This document shows, one piece after another, positions 32,743 to 44,100 of a stretch of DNA of 64,000 nucleotides (positions within the stretch are counted from its first letter, which is position 1; each line of letters starts with the position of its first letter). The stretch covers positions 200,182,625-200,246,624 of the forward strand of contig NC_080671.1 in NCBI RefSeq assembly GCF_030247195.1, in the 5' to 3' direction. The position numbers were made by a program, and so were the translations under genes. Source of the stretch: Topomyia yanbarensis. Its lineage: Eukaryota; Arthropoda; Insecta; Diptera; Culicidae. The notes under the pieces were generated by a model, which worked only from the letters and a program-made list of their open reading frames with translations, ran no database searches and had not been told where the DNA came from.

Positions 32743-34371
32743 TACAGGGTGTTTGGGTCATGGTTAAGAATCTCTCGGGGGGTGATAGACTGCCATATTT
32801 GGAGAAAAAAATTGTTCTACACATACCATCAAATCTCAACCGTTACAGAGTTATTGAACTTTTTGTGTAAAAAACTTATTTGTCTTAAAATACCTCTAAC
32901 TTTAAAAGTATACTTGGTATTTTAAATGTTTCAGTTCCATTCGAAAGGTGAGAAAATTTTCTATTGAATGGTGTTCTCATATCTTTTAAGTAATTAGTTT
33001 TAATTACCTTTTAGCTGTAAAGTAGTTAAAAGTTAGTGTTTTTGAGGAGGTTTTTGCTAATTTTCTCGAAATGATGAAGTATGATTATGGCAATATCCAT
33101 TATCCAAAAGTTGGGTTTTAGGACGATTCATAATTTGTTTTTGGACGTCATATTTCTATCTCTTCTCATTTCTTTGTAATTTCATTACTATGCTTTTCCT
33201 GTAACCGACTTGCAAGTGCTTAAAAGACTCTAATCTAAAAAATATGCTTTATATCGTTATTTACAAGATTTCATTGGAAAGCTGAGAAAATGTCCTATCA
33301 GTGTATGTACAAATATCTTTTAGTTAAGTGTACTAAATGATTTTTTACTAACGAAATAACTCAAAATTTGTGTTTTTTGGAGAGTTTTTTAATTATTCTA
33401 ATTATTAATCAACAAAATTTATCATTACTATTGTTCATTTGATGCCCCTTAATGTTCTCTATAACTTTTTATTAGACACTTTGTCTATATCTCTTTTCAT
33501 TTTGCTGCTATTTAATAGTTAACACAGCATGAGCTCGCCACAAATGTAGTGGGTTCGAAATCGTTATTTTTGCATATGAAGCGATGTGATAAAAACGATT
33601 TTGCGTCGAAACCAAAAGAGATAATTGAATGGAGTCAAAGATAAAACTGTAGAACTTGCTGAGATGCATTATTTCCATGATAATAATGGTGATGTTTATT
33701 ATTTACTATTTCAAGAAAATTAACGAAAATGCTAATAATAGCACTAACTTTAAACTAATTTACTTTTAAAAGAATATTAAATTCACTTAACTGAAAGGTA
33801 TTAATGCATTTTTCACTGTAAAATTTTCCTGGCTTTCGAATAAAAAGAAAAAAAGTACAATAAGTGTCGTAATTTTTCTATTAGAGCTGGTACTAGTGAA
33901 AATGAGATAAAAATATTCAAGTTGAATAACCCAAAATCATGAAAATAAGAAAAGGTAAGTGTATCATGCCAAAGAACAAATTAAGCAGCTCATCAAGACT
34001 AACAATCTGAATTATTAAAATGATGAGGTTAACTATTAGGATTTTCAAGAAATGAACGAAAAATCGTTTGAAATTGTGTAATTTTCAATAAATTACTTTG
34101 AAAAGGCTACTTAAACTCATTAGCTGAAACATGTGAGGGCATCACTCAATGCGAAATTTTCTCACCTTTCGAATGGAACTAAAACATTTAAAATATAAAG
34201 AATACTTTTAAAGTTAGAGGTATTTTAAGACAAATAAGTTTTTTTGCACTAAAAGTTCCATAACTCTGTAACGGTTGAGATTTGATGGTATATGTAGAAC
34301 AATTTTTTGCTCCAAATATGGCAGTCTATCACCCCCCGATAGATTCTTAACCATGAACCAAACACCCTGTA
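32743..34371. mobile_element. 1.63-kb TA-flanked element with ~220-bp inverted ends
   Basis: The left end TACAGGGTGTTTGG... (32743 to about 32960) is inverted at about 34150-34371 with high identity. Both ends are flanked by TA (32741-32742 and 34372-34373). The interior is AT-rich and non-coding. TA duplication with long inverted ends suggests a non-autonomous Tc1/mariner-type element. Confidence 0.85.
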
Positions 34372-34373
34372 TA

Positions 34374-35658
34374 TCGTATCCAGCTAGAAAAATGAGCACC
34401 AAGGAAAAATGAGTTTCATGCATTTATGGGTTAATATATATGACGAATATCATATAATAGGAGAAAACAAGTCGATAAGTTTACAATTTTCAGATTTTGC
34501 ATCTACCATCCACATAAAATTAGGGACTAGACAATCGATAAATGGCTTTATAATGTTTAAAATGCGTTTAAATTTACACGTACTTTATTTGTACCATAAA
34601 AGTTATTTAGTATGTATGTATATAAAGTTCCACTTTTCGTATTGTCTATCCCGAGATAAACTAGCATTTCGTCAATAGGGATTTTTAATTTGGAAAAATT
34701 GTGTCAGTTTTTCATATTTATTGATAGCGGGTGTCCTAACGAGTACACTCATATCATTCTTAAACCTTAATTATTCTTTTCTGATTTTTAAATTTAGAAA
34801 AACCAGATTAAATTTAACCAGCAAACTGACAGTTGTCCTACTAAATGACGTATCTGCAAATATCTCGTTCGTCTCATTGTTAACCGGGACAGCACCCCAC
34901 ACAGCATGATCTGGTACTTTTGCAATCTGCTAGCAGCCTGCCATCCCCAGTTTCATCTGTAAACTATGGTAGATCTGATAATGCAATCTACAGAGTCGTG
35001 CAAGTCGCATTTATTGTCCTAAAAGGAAACAAACTAAAAAAAAATTTTTTTTTCAATAGTTTCGGACCTAAAAATTGAAAAAGGACTGACGGTACTAATC
35101 TGCATCAGAAAATACCTTAGCCCGCAAACCACTAAAGATCCCTATTTGTTCCTATATGTTTCACACATGAGGGCAAACGAAACAAAAATAAAAGTCAAAT
35201 GGTTTTTTCGCTTGCACTAATGCAAAGTGAATAGGCGCGTGATTCGGCGCGCGGCTTGCCGGCGCATGGCTGATATGTCACGATGTGGATTTTAGAAAAT
35301 ATTCGGAATATGTAAACATAATTACATGCATTTATTTTTATTTCAATCTCAATACTCCCCATGAGTTACTTCTTAATTCCGCAATATTTGTTTACATTGC
35401 TCGTTTGGAATAGAGGTGTACACCTCTAGTTTGGAACCGAGGGCGTGACACTCTTATAAAAATATTTCACCTGGTTTTATACTTTTTTATAACTTTATCT
35501 TTATTTATAAATGTCTATAAAAGTTATAACTGTATTCGAATCGTAGAAAGTTCGAAAAAATCGAACACCCGTTACCATAGTAGCCTTAGTTACCGCGAGT
35601 GATTATAAACAATGAAAAAATGGTTTTGCATAAGCATATTTTATATAATTCTGGGTGT
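34374..35658. other. No gene recognised
   Basis: AT-rich intergenic sequence. Short palindromic words only. Confidence 0.35.
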
Positions 35659-35740
35659 TTCTAGTTAGTATCCAGCTCCAGTGACACAACCGATCCTAAT
35701 TAGAATAGGATGTGCCACTGGAGCTGGGCCCTAACTAGAT
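35659..35740. repeat. Partial copy of the CTCCAGTGACACAACCG hairpin family
   Basis: The inner arms (CTCCAGTGACACAACCGATC and inverse) match the centres of the hairpins at 38144 and 40101, but the outer arms are replaced. Confidence 0.65.
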
Positions 35741-36199
35741 CCAGCAAGAATTACGGGCTCATTTTCTGGCTGGACTTACTGGGACTTACCTGCGGTGGTT
35801 CTCCTGGTTTAGTAAAATCGCAAAAACGCAGCTTTGTCAAATCCCAGTCTTGGTTTCTACAAGTTCTTTACCTCAAAGCAAGTCTGTCTTAACGCCGATA
35901 ATAATTCAGCCACAACCGCAGCAAACAACCATAATTCCAGCGTTCTTCAGCAACATTTTACAGCAGCAGCAGCACGTTGAGATTTTCTATCATCCGACCG
36001 GGATATAGCAAAGACGTTCAAACTATGCTTCTGCCACAGAGTTTGACTCCCGATCCTGCAGTTACCGCTTCTATCTCCGATGCCTCAATTTGATACTAAT
36101 CATCAGAATGACCGCTTCAAGTTCTGCAACCTTATCAACTTCACGTTTTTCCAAATATTGTTGACGTGATTCAGTCCTCAACTTGGGTAGCAACTTGAT
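35741..36199. other. Possible Gln-rich relic upstream of the THAP-like fragment
   Basis: Contains CAG repeats (about 35950-35970), with a short reading frame rich in Q and P. It may belong to the decayed gene at 36200-36462. Confidence 0.25.
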
Positions 36200-36462
36200 A
36201 ATCCGCTTCGAGCTTCTCCTCTAAATCGGACACAAGATCGCTTTGGATTTGCAAGAAACATTTCGTCAAAGGTTTGTATCATAATTAGTTTTGATTCTTT
36301 TATTTTATGAGTAACTTTTACAGGAAGAACTGCGAGTCCATATGATTTTGCTGATGTCGATTGGGTTCCAAGCCTCTGCTTGGATACAACTGAAAGTTTC
36401 CTAAATGTACTAGATGCAAAAGTTGAAAATGTAGATAGTAGTAACTTCCTACGGCAGAGCTG
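36200..36462 (+). pseudogene. THAP-like zinc-finger relic with one intron
   Basis: Joining 36210-36268 to 36324-36462 across a GT-AG intron (36269-36323) gives a frame reading WICKKHFVKG, then DFADVDWVPSL, to a TGA at about 36460. The spacing C-x2-H-F followed by D-W-V-P-S-L resembles the C-terminal half of THAP-type fingers found in transposon-derived genes. The N-terminal half with the first cysteines is not seen, so I treat it as a relic. Confidence 0.4.
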
Positions 36463-37948
36463 ATACATGGATATGGAAAAACCTGTCGTCTATTTCAAGA
36501 GAACATTACCCTGATGTCAGCACTGCATCCACTCCCATAAAGGAAAATTTCCAAATCGATTTTGTATTTTTCATGCTAAATGTCTTAAAATGCATGAAAC
36601 CTCGAGATTTGATATACTCTCGAAAAAACTGGCGAAAATTGACTTTTTTGGACTTTGGCACCTTTTTGCCTTTCTCATATAGAAAGGTTATGCAATTTTT
36701 ATTTTATAGTAGGCAACGACATAAAGGTCGAAACCAATTTACAGAAAAGCAAGAGAGGAAAAGCGAGCAACCTGCTCGGATTTTCTGCCATTCTCGCTTT
36801 GATTTACTGTTGTTAATAGGGTTTCTTACATTTACCATCTGTTGAAATTGACGAAAGTTGCACCGCTTAGCAGTTATTGATTTCAAAGTGACCTAGATTT
36901 CGAAATAAAAGAAAGTGCCGCATACGAAAAATATCTTCTGTGAAATGAGTCATGCAATTCCGAAGTAATTAAAAACAATAAACATGATTTTTTGATCAGC
37001 ACAAATCAATCATCTGAGAATAAGTTCATCAGTTTGAGCATTTAATTTCATTTTGAAGCTATTTCGAATTTTTAAAAAATATACGTGGGCTTCAGTACCG
37101 TAGTACCGGTTCTCGCCAAAAAGGGTCGGTACTGCGAACCCTATTCAACATTCTGAAAGACTGAAAAAATAGTAAATGGTTTGAGGATTAATATATTTGC
37201 TGACCTTCCCTACCTACTGCTCCATAAGTAGTAGGTAGGGCATGCCAGCGGTGCACGTTAGGTTCCGGATTCCTTGTTGGTAGCACAGGTTCACACGCCT
37301 TCAATGTTTTGCACAGCGAACATATTGATAATCAGATTTAAATTTTGCACTTTGCATTATTACCGTACGAAAATGTAAACAATAAAGCATGACAACTCAT
37401 AAATTCACCGCACACTGAGAATAAGTTCGAAAACCAGTTCGAAAATTCTGCTAATAAAGTCTATAATATTATAATGTTGCTTATAATTCTACAAAAACAT
37501 TATATTACTTTTCTGATACAATACACTGAAGAAGGCTGCAAGTCGTAGCCGAAATACGTATCTGTAACAGAAAAGTGCAATTTTGCATTTTGTTCATCAT
37601 AGTGGAATTAAAACGGAAGACAACGGTTAAAGTGTTTAATATTATAAATGTATATTTTATAATTTATTGGAAGTGTCACGCCCCTTGTTTTTACCCTTCG
37701 TAGAAGTAATTTCAACTGTTTTCTGCTTCGAAATTATAGTAAATTAAGGGAAACCATCAAAATAAGTTTGTTTACAAATCTTATTAGCCCTTTTGCAAAA
37801 TTAATATGGATATGTTTGTCGAGAATTGTATAATATTTTATAATTTATTGGAAATGTCACGCCCCTTGTTGGGTACCGTTGTTTTGGATTCGATTGGACT
37901 TTTGGCTTCAGTCTTCGCGCGTCTCTATGCAATTATCTCTGGGTAAAA
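36463..37948. other. No gene recognised
   Basis: AT-rich. The string AATTTATTGGAAGTGTCACG (about 37661) recurs near-exactly at about 37842, a short direct duplication about 180 bp apart. Confidence 0.35.
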
Positions 37949-38131
37949 GGTAAACTGTGTTGAAAGTAGTTTCCGTTTAACTACGGCAAAAATCATAAAT
38001 CAACCTTCAGTTTAATTTACTTAAATTTTAGATGAATTTACCTAGTAAGTGCGAAAGCGACGCACAACTCAAAAGTACCTTAATTTAAGTTTAAAGAACC
38101 TATTCTGTGGGTTGTTTTATTTTTGCGTGTA
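37949..38131 (+). mobile_element. TACACGG-family MITE, partial
   Basis: Matches the middle and right end of the intact copy (GGTAAACTGTGTTGAAAG to GTTTTATTTTTGCGTGTA). The left third and the CCTCGAC block are deleted. Confidence 0.75.
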
Positions 38132-38143
38132 TGCCATCTAATC

Positions 38144-38311
38144 CCCAGTAAAGCTCAGCCGGAATTGAACTGGAATTCTGGCTGGTTCCAGTTCGTACAC
38201 GGGCTCCAGTGACACAACCGATTCTAACTAGAATCGGTTGTGTCACTGGAGCCGGAATACGAACTGGAACCAGCCAGAATTCCGGTTCATTTCCGGCTGA
38301 GCTTAACTGGG
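38144..38311. mobile_element. 168-bp hairpin MITE, copy 1
   Basis: Almost fully palindromic: the CCCAGTAAAGCTCAGCCGG left end and its inverse at the right, arms about 80 bp, centre near CTAACTAG. It sits immediately beside a TACACGG-family MITE, the same arrangement as at 40101. Confidence 0.9.
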
Positions 38312-39309
38312 TCTGACCAGCCTACACGGTAAAAAATTGTCACGTCTAATTCAAATGATGTTGCACTTGAATCAGTTTATCATGTATCACTAACAATTGA
38401 AGTGATTTAGCATTGATTTTCTAAGGATTTATAACTCGTATCAGAATGACCTGGTCTTTGAAAGCTATTTAATACAAATGATCTTTAAATTGAAATGAAT
38501 ATCCGTTGAATTCGCACCATTGTACTAGTCTATTGAATTTGAGTGGTTCCATCTTTAATTACAAGTGTCAAAACACTAAAGTCTTTAATCGACTACAAAC
38601 GTATGCTCGGAAATAGGAGCAAAAATGGAAAATTTGCATTTCTAAAGTAATGTAGAACGTGAGTATTGTATATTTTACTTGTAGTTAATTAATTATGTAA
38701 TTATTTGTTCTCAGGTAATCCATAATGGGATATACTGTAAGGAGTACGTATATAGTTAAATGCAAGATCTATTAGAAGCAATGTACAACACATTTCAAAT
38801 GAAAGTGATTTGCTGTTGATTTCGTAGTGCTTTTAAATGATCCATTCCAACAGATTGACACATCGCATGGAAATGTTGAGCAAGTAGTGCGAAATCAACT
38901 GCAAATCACTTTCCATCAACGTGAGGATTTTTTACCGTGTAGAGCATTCTAGTTAGAGTGTGGCCAAGAGGCCATGACGTATCCAAACGAACATGAAATT
39001 TCAATAGAAATTCTTCAAAAGGGCGAATGAGACTTTTGTAAACATACTTATTTCGCTCATTATTCCGCCACTGAGTTGAATTTCATGAAAAATACACATG
39101 AATCAACATCTTTACCCTTGGTAGAATCATTTTCAAATGTTTTCTGTGTTGAAATGATAACAAATTAGGAGAAATCAGCAAAACAAATATTTTGTTTACA
39201 AATCTTATTAGCCCTATTCAAATGTTGATATGGATTTGACTTATTTCTATTGTGTATACGTAAAATTCCATGTTCGCTTGGACACGTCATGGCCTCTTGG
39301 CCACACTCT
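38312..39309. other. No gene recognised
   Basis: Contains the word TGGCCAAGAGGCCATGACGT (about 38952) and its near-inverse at about 39288-39307 (CATGGCCTCTTGGCCACAC). These ~350-bp-spaced inverted ends, near AGTTAGAGTG and CACTCTAACT, define another small probable MITE (about 38944-39313). Confidence 0.45.
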
Positions 39310-40085
39310 AACTACACGCCACCGAGAAACTAGATAAAATTCAGTACTTTTGACTCAATCTCTTGGTATCGTGCAGGAAGGTCTAATTTTACCGTGTAAA
39401 CCGTGTTGAAGATAGTTTCCATTTAACTACGGTAAAAATAATAACTCAACCATGAGTTTAATTTACTTAAATTTATGTTGAATATACCTAATTTTGAGTA
39501 TACCCCAAACAACTGAAAAGTACCTTACTGCACGGAAGACCTCGACTGAGTCGAATCTCTCGTTTTATTTTTGACAACATTAATTGGTCACTGCACAGTG
39601 ACGTCATGCATTAAATGTGACAGGTGGTGGTCCTGTTGATTACATTTTGAACTTAGAGATTATTCGTATTTTCAAAATGATATATTGGGAAGCATATATA
39701 ATATATTGGGAATAATATTTTTAGAAGTATAAATGTTCTCTAGAACGCCTTATAATTAAATTGTGCCTTTCTCTACTTTGGGAAAATGTATATGAAAGAT
39801 CTAATAAGTGGGCTAATTATTTGTTTATCAATTACTTCTACTGTTCTCTGAATCGGTGTAGTTTTGCGGTAAAATTTGTTAGGAATTAATTATTAGCACT
39901 AAGCTTATTTTAATGAAATCCAAATTTGTTATCCAAACTGTAAACAACAGGACCAGCACTTGTCAAATTTGTGAGGTTGAGGCATTTCATACAATGGTCA
40001 ATAAGTGAGAAAGCGACGCACAGCTCAAAAGTACCTAAATTTAAGTTAAAAGAACTTATTCTGTAGGTAATTTTATGGTTGCGTG
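39310..40085 (+). mobile_element. TACACGG-family MITE, split by a ~410-bp insertion
   Basis: The left part 39310 to about 39586 and right part from about 39999 to 40085 match the intact copy at 40296-40632. The interruption lies in the TTGACAACACTAATAAGTGC segment. The insert begins with a TCACTGCACAGTGA palindrome; target duplication unclear. Confidence 0.75.
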
Positions 40086-40100
40086 TAGAGTGCTCCAATT

Positions 40101-40268
40101 CCCAGTTAAGCTCAGCCGGAAATGAACCGGAATTCTGGCTGGTTCCAGTTCGTATTCCGGCTCCAGTGACACAACCGATTCTAGTTAGAATCGGTTGTGT
40201 CACTGGAGCCCGTATACGAACTGGAACCAGCCAGAATTCCAGTTCATTTCCGGTTGAACTTTACCGGG
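40101..40268. mobile_element. 168-bp hairpin MITE, copy 2
   Basis: Same length and arms as 38144-38311 (CCCAGTTAAGCTCAGCCGG), with a few differences. It folds completely on itself. Open frames across it are artefacts of the palindrome. Confidence 0.9.
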
Positions 40269-40295
40269 AGACCGAATCTGTCTGTCAACAAAGTA

Positions 40296-40632
40296 CACGG
40301 AAACGAAAACTACCTAAAATTGAGTTCCTTTGACTCAATCTCGTGGTATCGTGGGGGAACTTAAAATTAGGTAAACCGTGTTGAAGGTAGTTTCTATTTA
40401 ACCACGGCAAAAATTACAACTCATTGATAGGTTTTTTATACTCAAATTTAAGTTGAATTTACCTAATTTTGAGGATACCCCAAACAACTCAAAAGTACCT
40501 TCCTCCACAGAAGACCTCGACTGAGTCGAATCTCTCGTTTTGTTTTTGACAACACTAATAAGTGCGAAAGCGACGCACAACTCAAAAGTAAGTTACAAGA
40601 ACTTATGCTGCAGGTTGTTTTATTTAACCGTG
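40296..40632 (+). mobile_element. TACACGG-family MITE, intact reference copy
   Basis: 337 bp between TA duplications (40294-40295 and 40633-40634), short inverted ends CACGG...CCGTG. The other copies or fragments at 28.7, 37.9, 39.3 and 56.3 kb can be read against it. Confidence 0.85.
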
Positions 40633-40634
40633 TA

Positions 40635-41115
40635 CAATGGATGATTTTTGTTTGCAACATGACATGATGCTATATCTGACAGCTGTTTTCACAAAAGAAA
40701 GAGACTTGGTAGTTTTGCGTTCACTTCGGATATAAATTTTTGAAGATTGTCGTGCGCAATTATTTTTTTATTAATTTTTTTTCGATTAGCCAACACACAG
40801 TGTGACTCGGATTTGGTAAACTGGTAATGAAATATATTTGATCGATTAGGATTAGGTAAAAGATGCATTTGGTAAGAGTGTTGATTGCAATCTGAGTGCC
40901 TTCTTTTCTGAAAACAAAAAAATACAATTCAGTCAACCTGATCGTATTGCACTTTTACAATCATTAATATGCTGTTTATTTTTAATTTATTGGGTGACTA
41001 ATTCTAGGTATAAATTAAGCAGCGTTACGTACATTTACCATATTGTGAAAGTCAAATATGATAAATGCTACTGATTGATTAAGGTCAAATCCATAATCTT
41101 ATTACCGAGGTCATA
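40635..41115. promoter_or_regulatory. Upstream region of the STK11IP-like gene
   Basis: 480 bp between the last MITE and the ATG. It must hold the proximal promoter and 5' leader unless a non-coding exon lies farther upstream. No core element can be named safely. Confidence 0.3.
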
Positions 41116-44100
41116 ATGGATCCTAAACAAATAACTGCTTTGGCAAAATTATTGAAAGATAAAGGTGACAAAGTACTGAATTACGAATATAAACTATCTT
41201 TATCAGGTAATGTTTATCTATAATGAATTTCGTGAAATTTACAAATTCTCATTGCAGGATTATTGCTAAGGGCTTTGAATGACTCATTTAGTTTGATTGT
41301 TGACAAAAATGAGATACTTCCGCCCAAAAGTTTTCAGGTAGTGAAGCCAAACAATGCCAAATCTGATGTTTTCCGAGATCTGCAGTTCATTTACGACTTT
41401 GTACAGAAAACTACTGTGCTAAGTTTGAACCAGTTCATCAATGATGACCCCTATCAGTTCGAGGTGGACATAGGCAAATTTAGAAATCTTAGGACACTTG
41501 AAATTCAAAAAATTCCAATAGGCCAGATAATTGGAATTCAGCAAATGAGATCACAATTGAACGAGATCAGTTGCGTTCGCAGCATATCACATGTGAATGA
41601 AATTATCACATCTTGTGGAGGAGACAACAGTAATGGATTCACTTGGAATGAGCTTAGGACGGCCAATTTCTCTTACAATATGCTTGATCATATAGATAGT
41701 TCTCTCGAGTTTACTCCGTGGTTGGAGTATCTCAATTTGAGCCACAATCAGATCGTTAGTGCATCAGCTATTAAATGGCTTCCGAATTTACGAGTGCTAA
41801 ATTTAAGTTTCAATCGGCTAACACATATACCATCCTTTCATGTGGATACGGCTAAAAAGCTACAAATCCTTCACATATCGAATAATTTCATAGAAGATCT
41901 TTCAGACATATCTCGTCTGTTGAGTCTTACTGACTTGGACATTTCTGGGAATTGCATCGTAGATCACACTGCCCTTCTGCCTGTCAGTACACTTTCTATG
42001 CTCTGCAGTCTAAACTTGCTCGATAACCCCCTCGCATGCCACCCGAAGCATCGACAAGCCACCGCTCGATTTTTGAATAAGAAAACTTCCAGTGGGCGAT
42101 TTGTGCTTGACAACGAACCATTGTCTAAGTACGAAAAAACGTTAACCGGCAATTACGACAGTTATCACGCAATTCTGGTGCCGAGAAGTCCGGGCAGTGT
42201 TAGTTCGAGCGGCTTCAATACGCCATCGCGAAGAAGTTTGATGAATACACCAACGGGCAGTGTTACTTCTAGAAGTAGTTTGAATTTGGACTCTAGGGGT
42301 GATTTTGTTTAGGATGATTAGTGGTGATCATGTTTTTTATTAATTGGTTTGTTGTTTTTAGATGACCTAAGCTCTTCAGTGATCAGTCAGAAAAGAATAA
42401 AAGTACGTCGTGCGATTATTTCCGAGGGCGAACCAGAAAGTAGCAGTGGTATGACAGACTCAAAGCTGGATCTAACTACATCGACAAAGAGTTTAGGTGA
42501 GTGGAGCAAGAACTTTAAAAAGATTCATTATTACTCCCAAATATTGGTCAAGGTGAGAAAGGGAGGACGATATGAACAACTGAGACTTTATGTGGCATGT
42601 AGGGGCGTGGGAGTAAGCTAAGGCATATGTCATAGCGCAGAAAAAAGTTTTGACACGGGGATAAAGAAAATCATGGGGTATATTCAGGCATTTTTGCGTG
42701 GCGTAATTTATGAAATCCCCAAAGGCCTGCGATATTGCAATTAAAAACGTAGAAATACGTTTATCACTATCACAGTATTTGTGAGTGGGAATCGACTACT
42801 ATTGTATGATTTAATTGTTGGGTATATGCTTAGGTATTGCAAATTTTGCGTTTTTTTTACATGAATCCTTTTTTATAGTTCAGATAAAAGCCTCAGACAA
42901 GGCTTGGATGAAGATAATTCGGTTTGTGTCTACATTTACTATAAAAAGATGAGTGGGTAGTGTCAGAGCCATAACCGGAGTGAAGTAGAATACACTTTAG
43001 TTTGTTAATGCGAATGCTACAATTTTGACTATCTTCTGATAGGTTGTATTAAAACCAGCTATTTCGTTATTTCGAATGGAAATACATCTACATCATAAAC
43101 TACATCTACCACAATAAAATAAATTTAAAGAAATAAAGTCAAATTAACTGAAACTGAACTGCGACATAACCAGAGTGTCGTGAATGGAAAATTTTCAAAT
43201 GATTCGTCATGATAATTATGGTTAAGAAATTAAAAAAAAATTAAAATTGGGATTTGTTTTCCATCGTCAACTATTTTTCTTCTTTTCAAATCTGCAACAT
43301 TCTTTGAAAATATTGTTGAAATTTTATTGATGAAACGCTGAAAATGCGTTTGGCAACACTGCCCACTAAATGGATGGTGGGGGAAAGACGCGTATTCGTT
43401 TAGGTTATGCTAGTATTAGTAGCAGAAAGGAATGAAAAAGTGCATGGCACGAAAACGAGCGAGCAAGAGAGTAATAGTAGTGCGTATTCGCGCGTAAATA
43501 TTGGTCGGACGGTTTTCTAATCATTCGTTGTATACCAGAATAGCAGTAATTTCCGCGCCATAGCCCGTACCAAACAGACCGTCCGAAAGCAGTCAGCAAC
43601 GAAAACCATCCGCGAAAGTTCCTCAACCGCTGGTGACGTTGAGGAGCCAAATGCTACGGAACAGGAACTGTCACCCTGTGAGAAATTCGTCGCTATCGGA
43701 AGTCAACGGTATTTTCCTCCCACGATTAAACAAACCAATGGTCCTTTTCAGGAGCAATAAATTATATTGCAAGAATTTTTAATTGAAGCACCATATCACT
43801 TCGGTTGTCAGACATTACATGCTCGTCTTTTTTATTGGAACTGAAAAGTGCATAATCTGTTTGCCGATGAGAAAAATCCCGTAATTATTATCATAATTTG
43901 AATAGGTGAGCGCTGCTCAGACTAGAAAAATCTCAATTAGCACGCTTTGTTACTGTATAGTATTTGTAACTCTCTTGGTAACAACTATGTTATGGAAAAA
44001 GCGCACTTTGTATGTTGTGCAACATGTTCCTAATTGCAGCAAAATAATGAAAACAATTGCTGTGCCATTTGTCGAGCACTGGGTAGTTGGACAGTTCTGT

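Noticed and set aside
35950..35972. CAG-repeat as a coding microsatellite of a live gene
   Set aside because: Surrounding frames are closed and the neighbouring THAP-like piece is a relic.
40079..40333. Open frame across the 40.1-40.3 kb hairpin
   Set aside because: It is a by-product of the palindrome; both strands translate to the same repetitive peptide.
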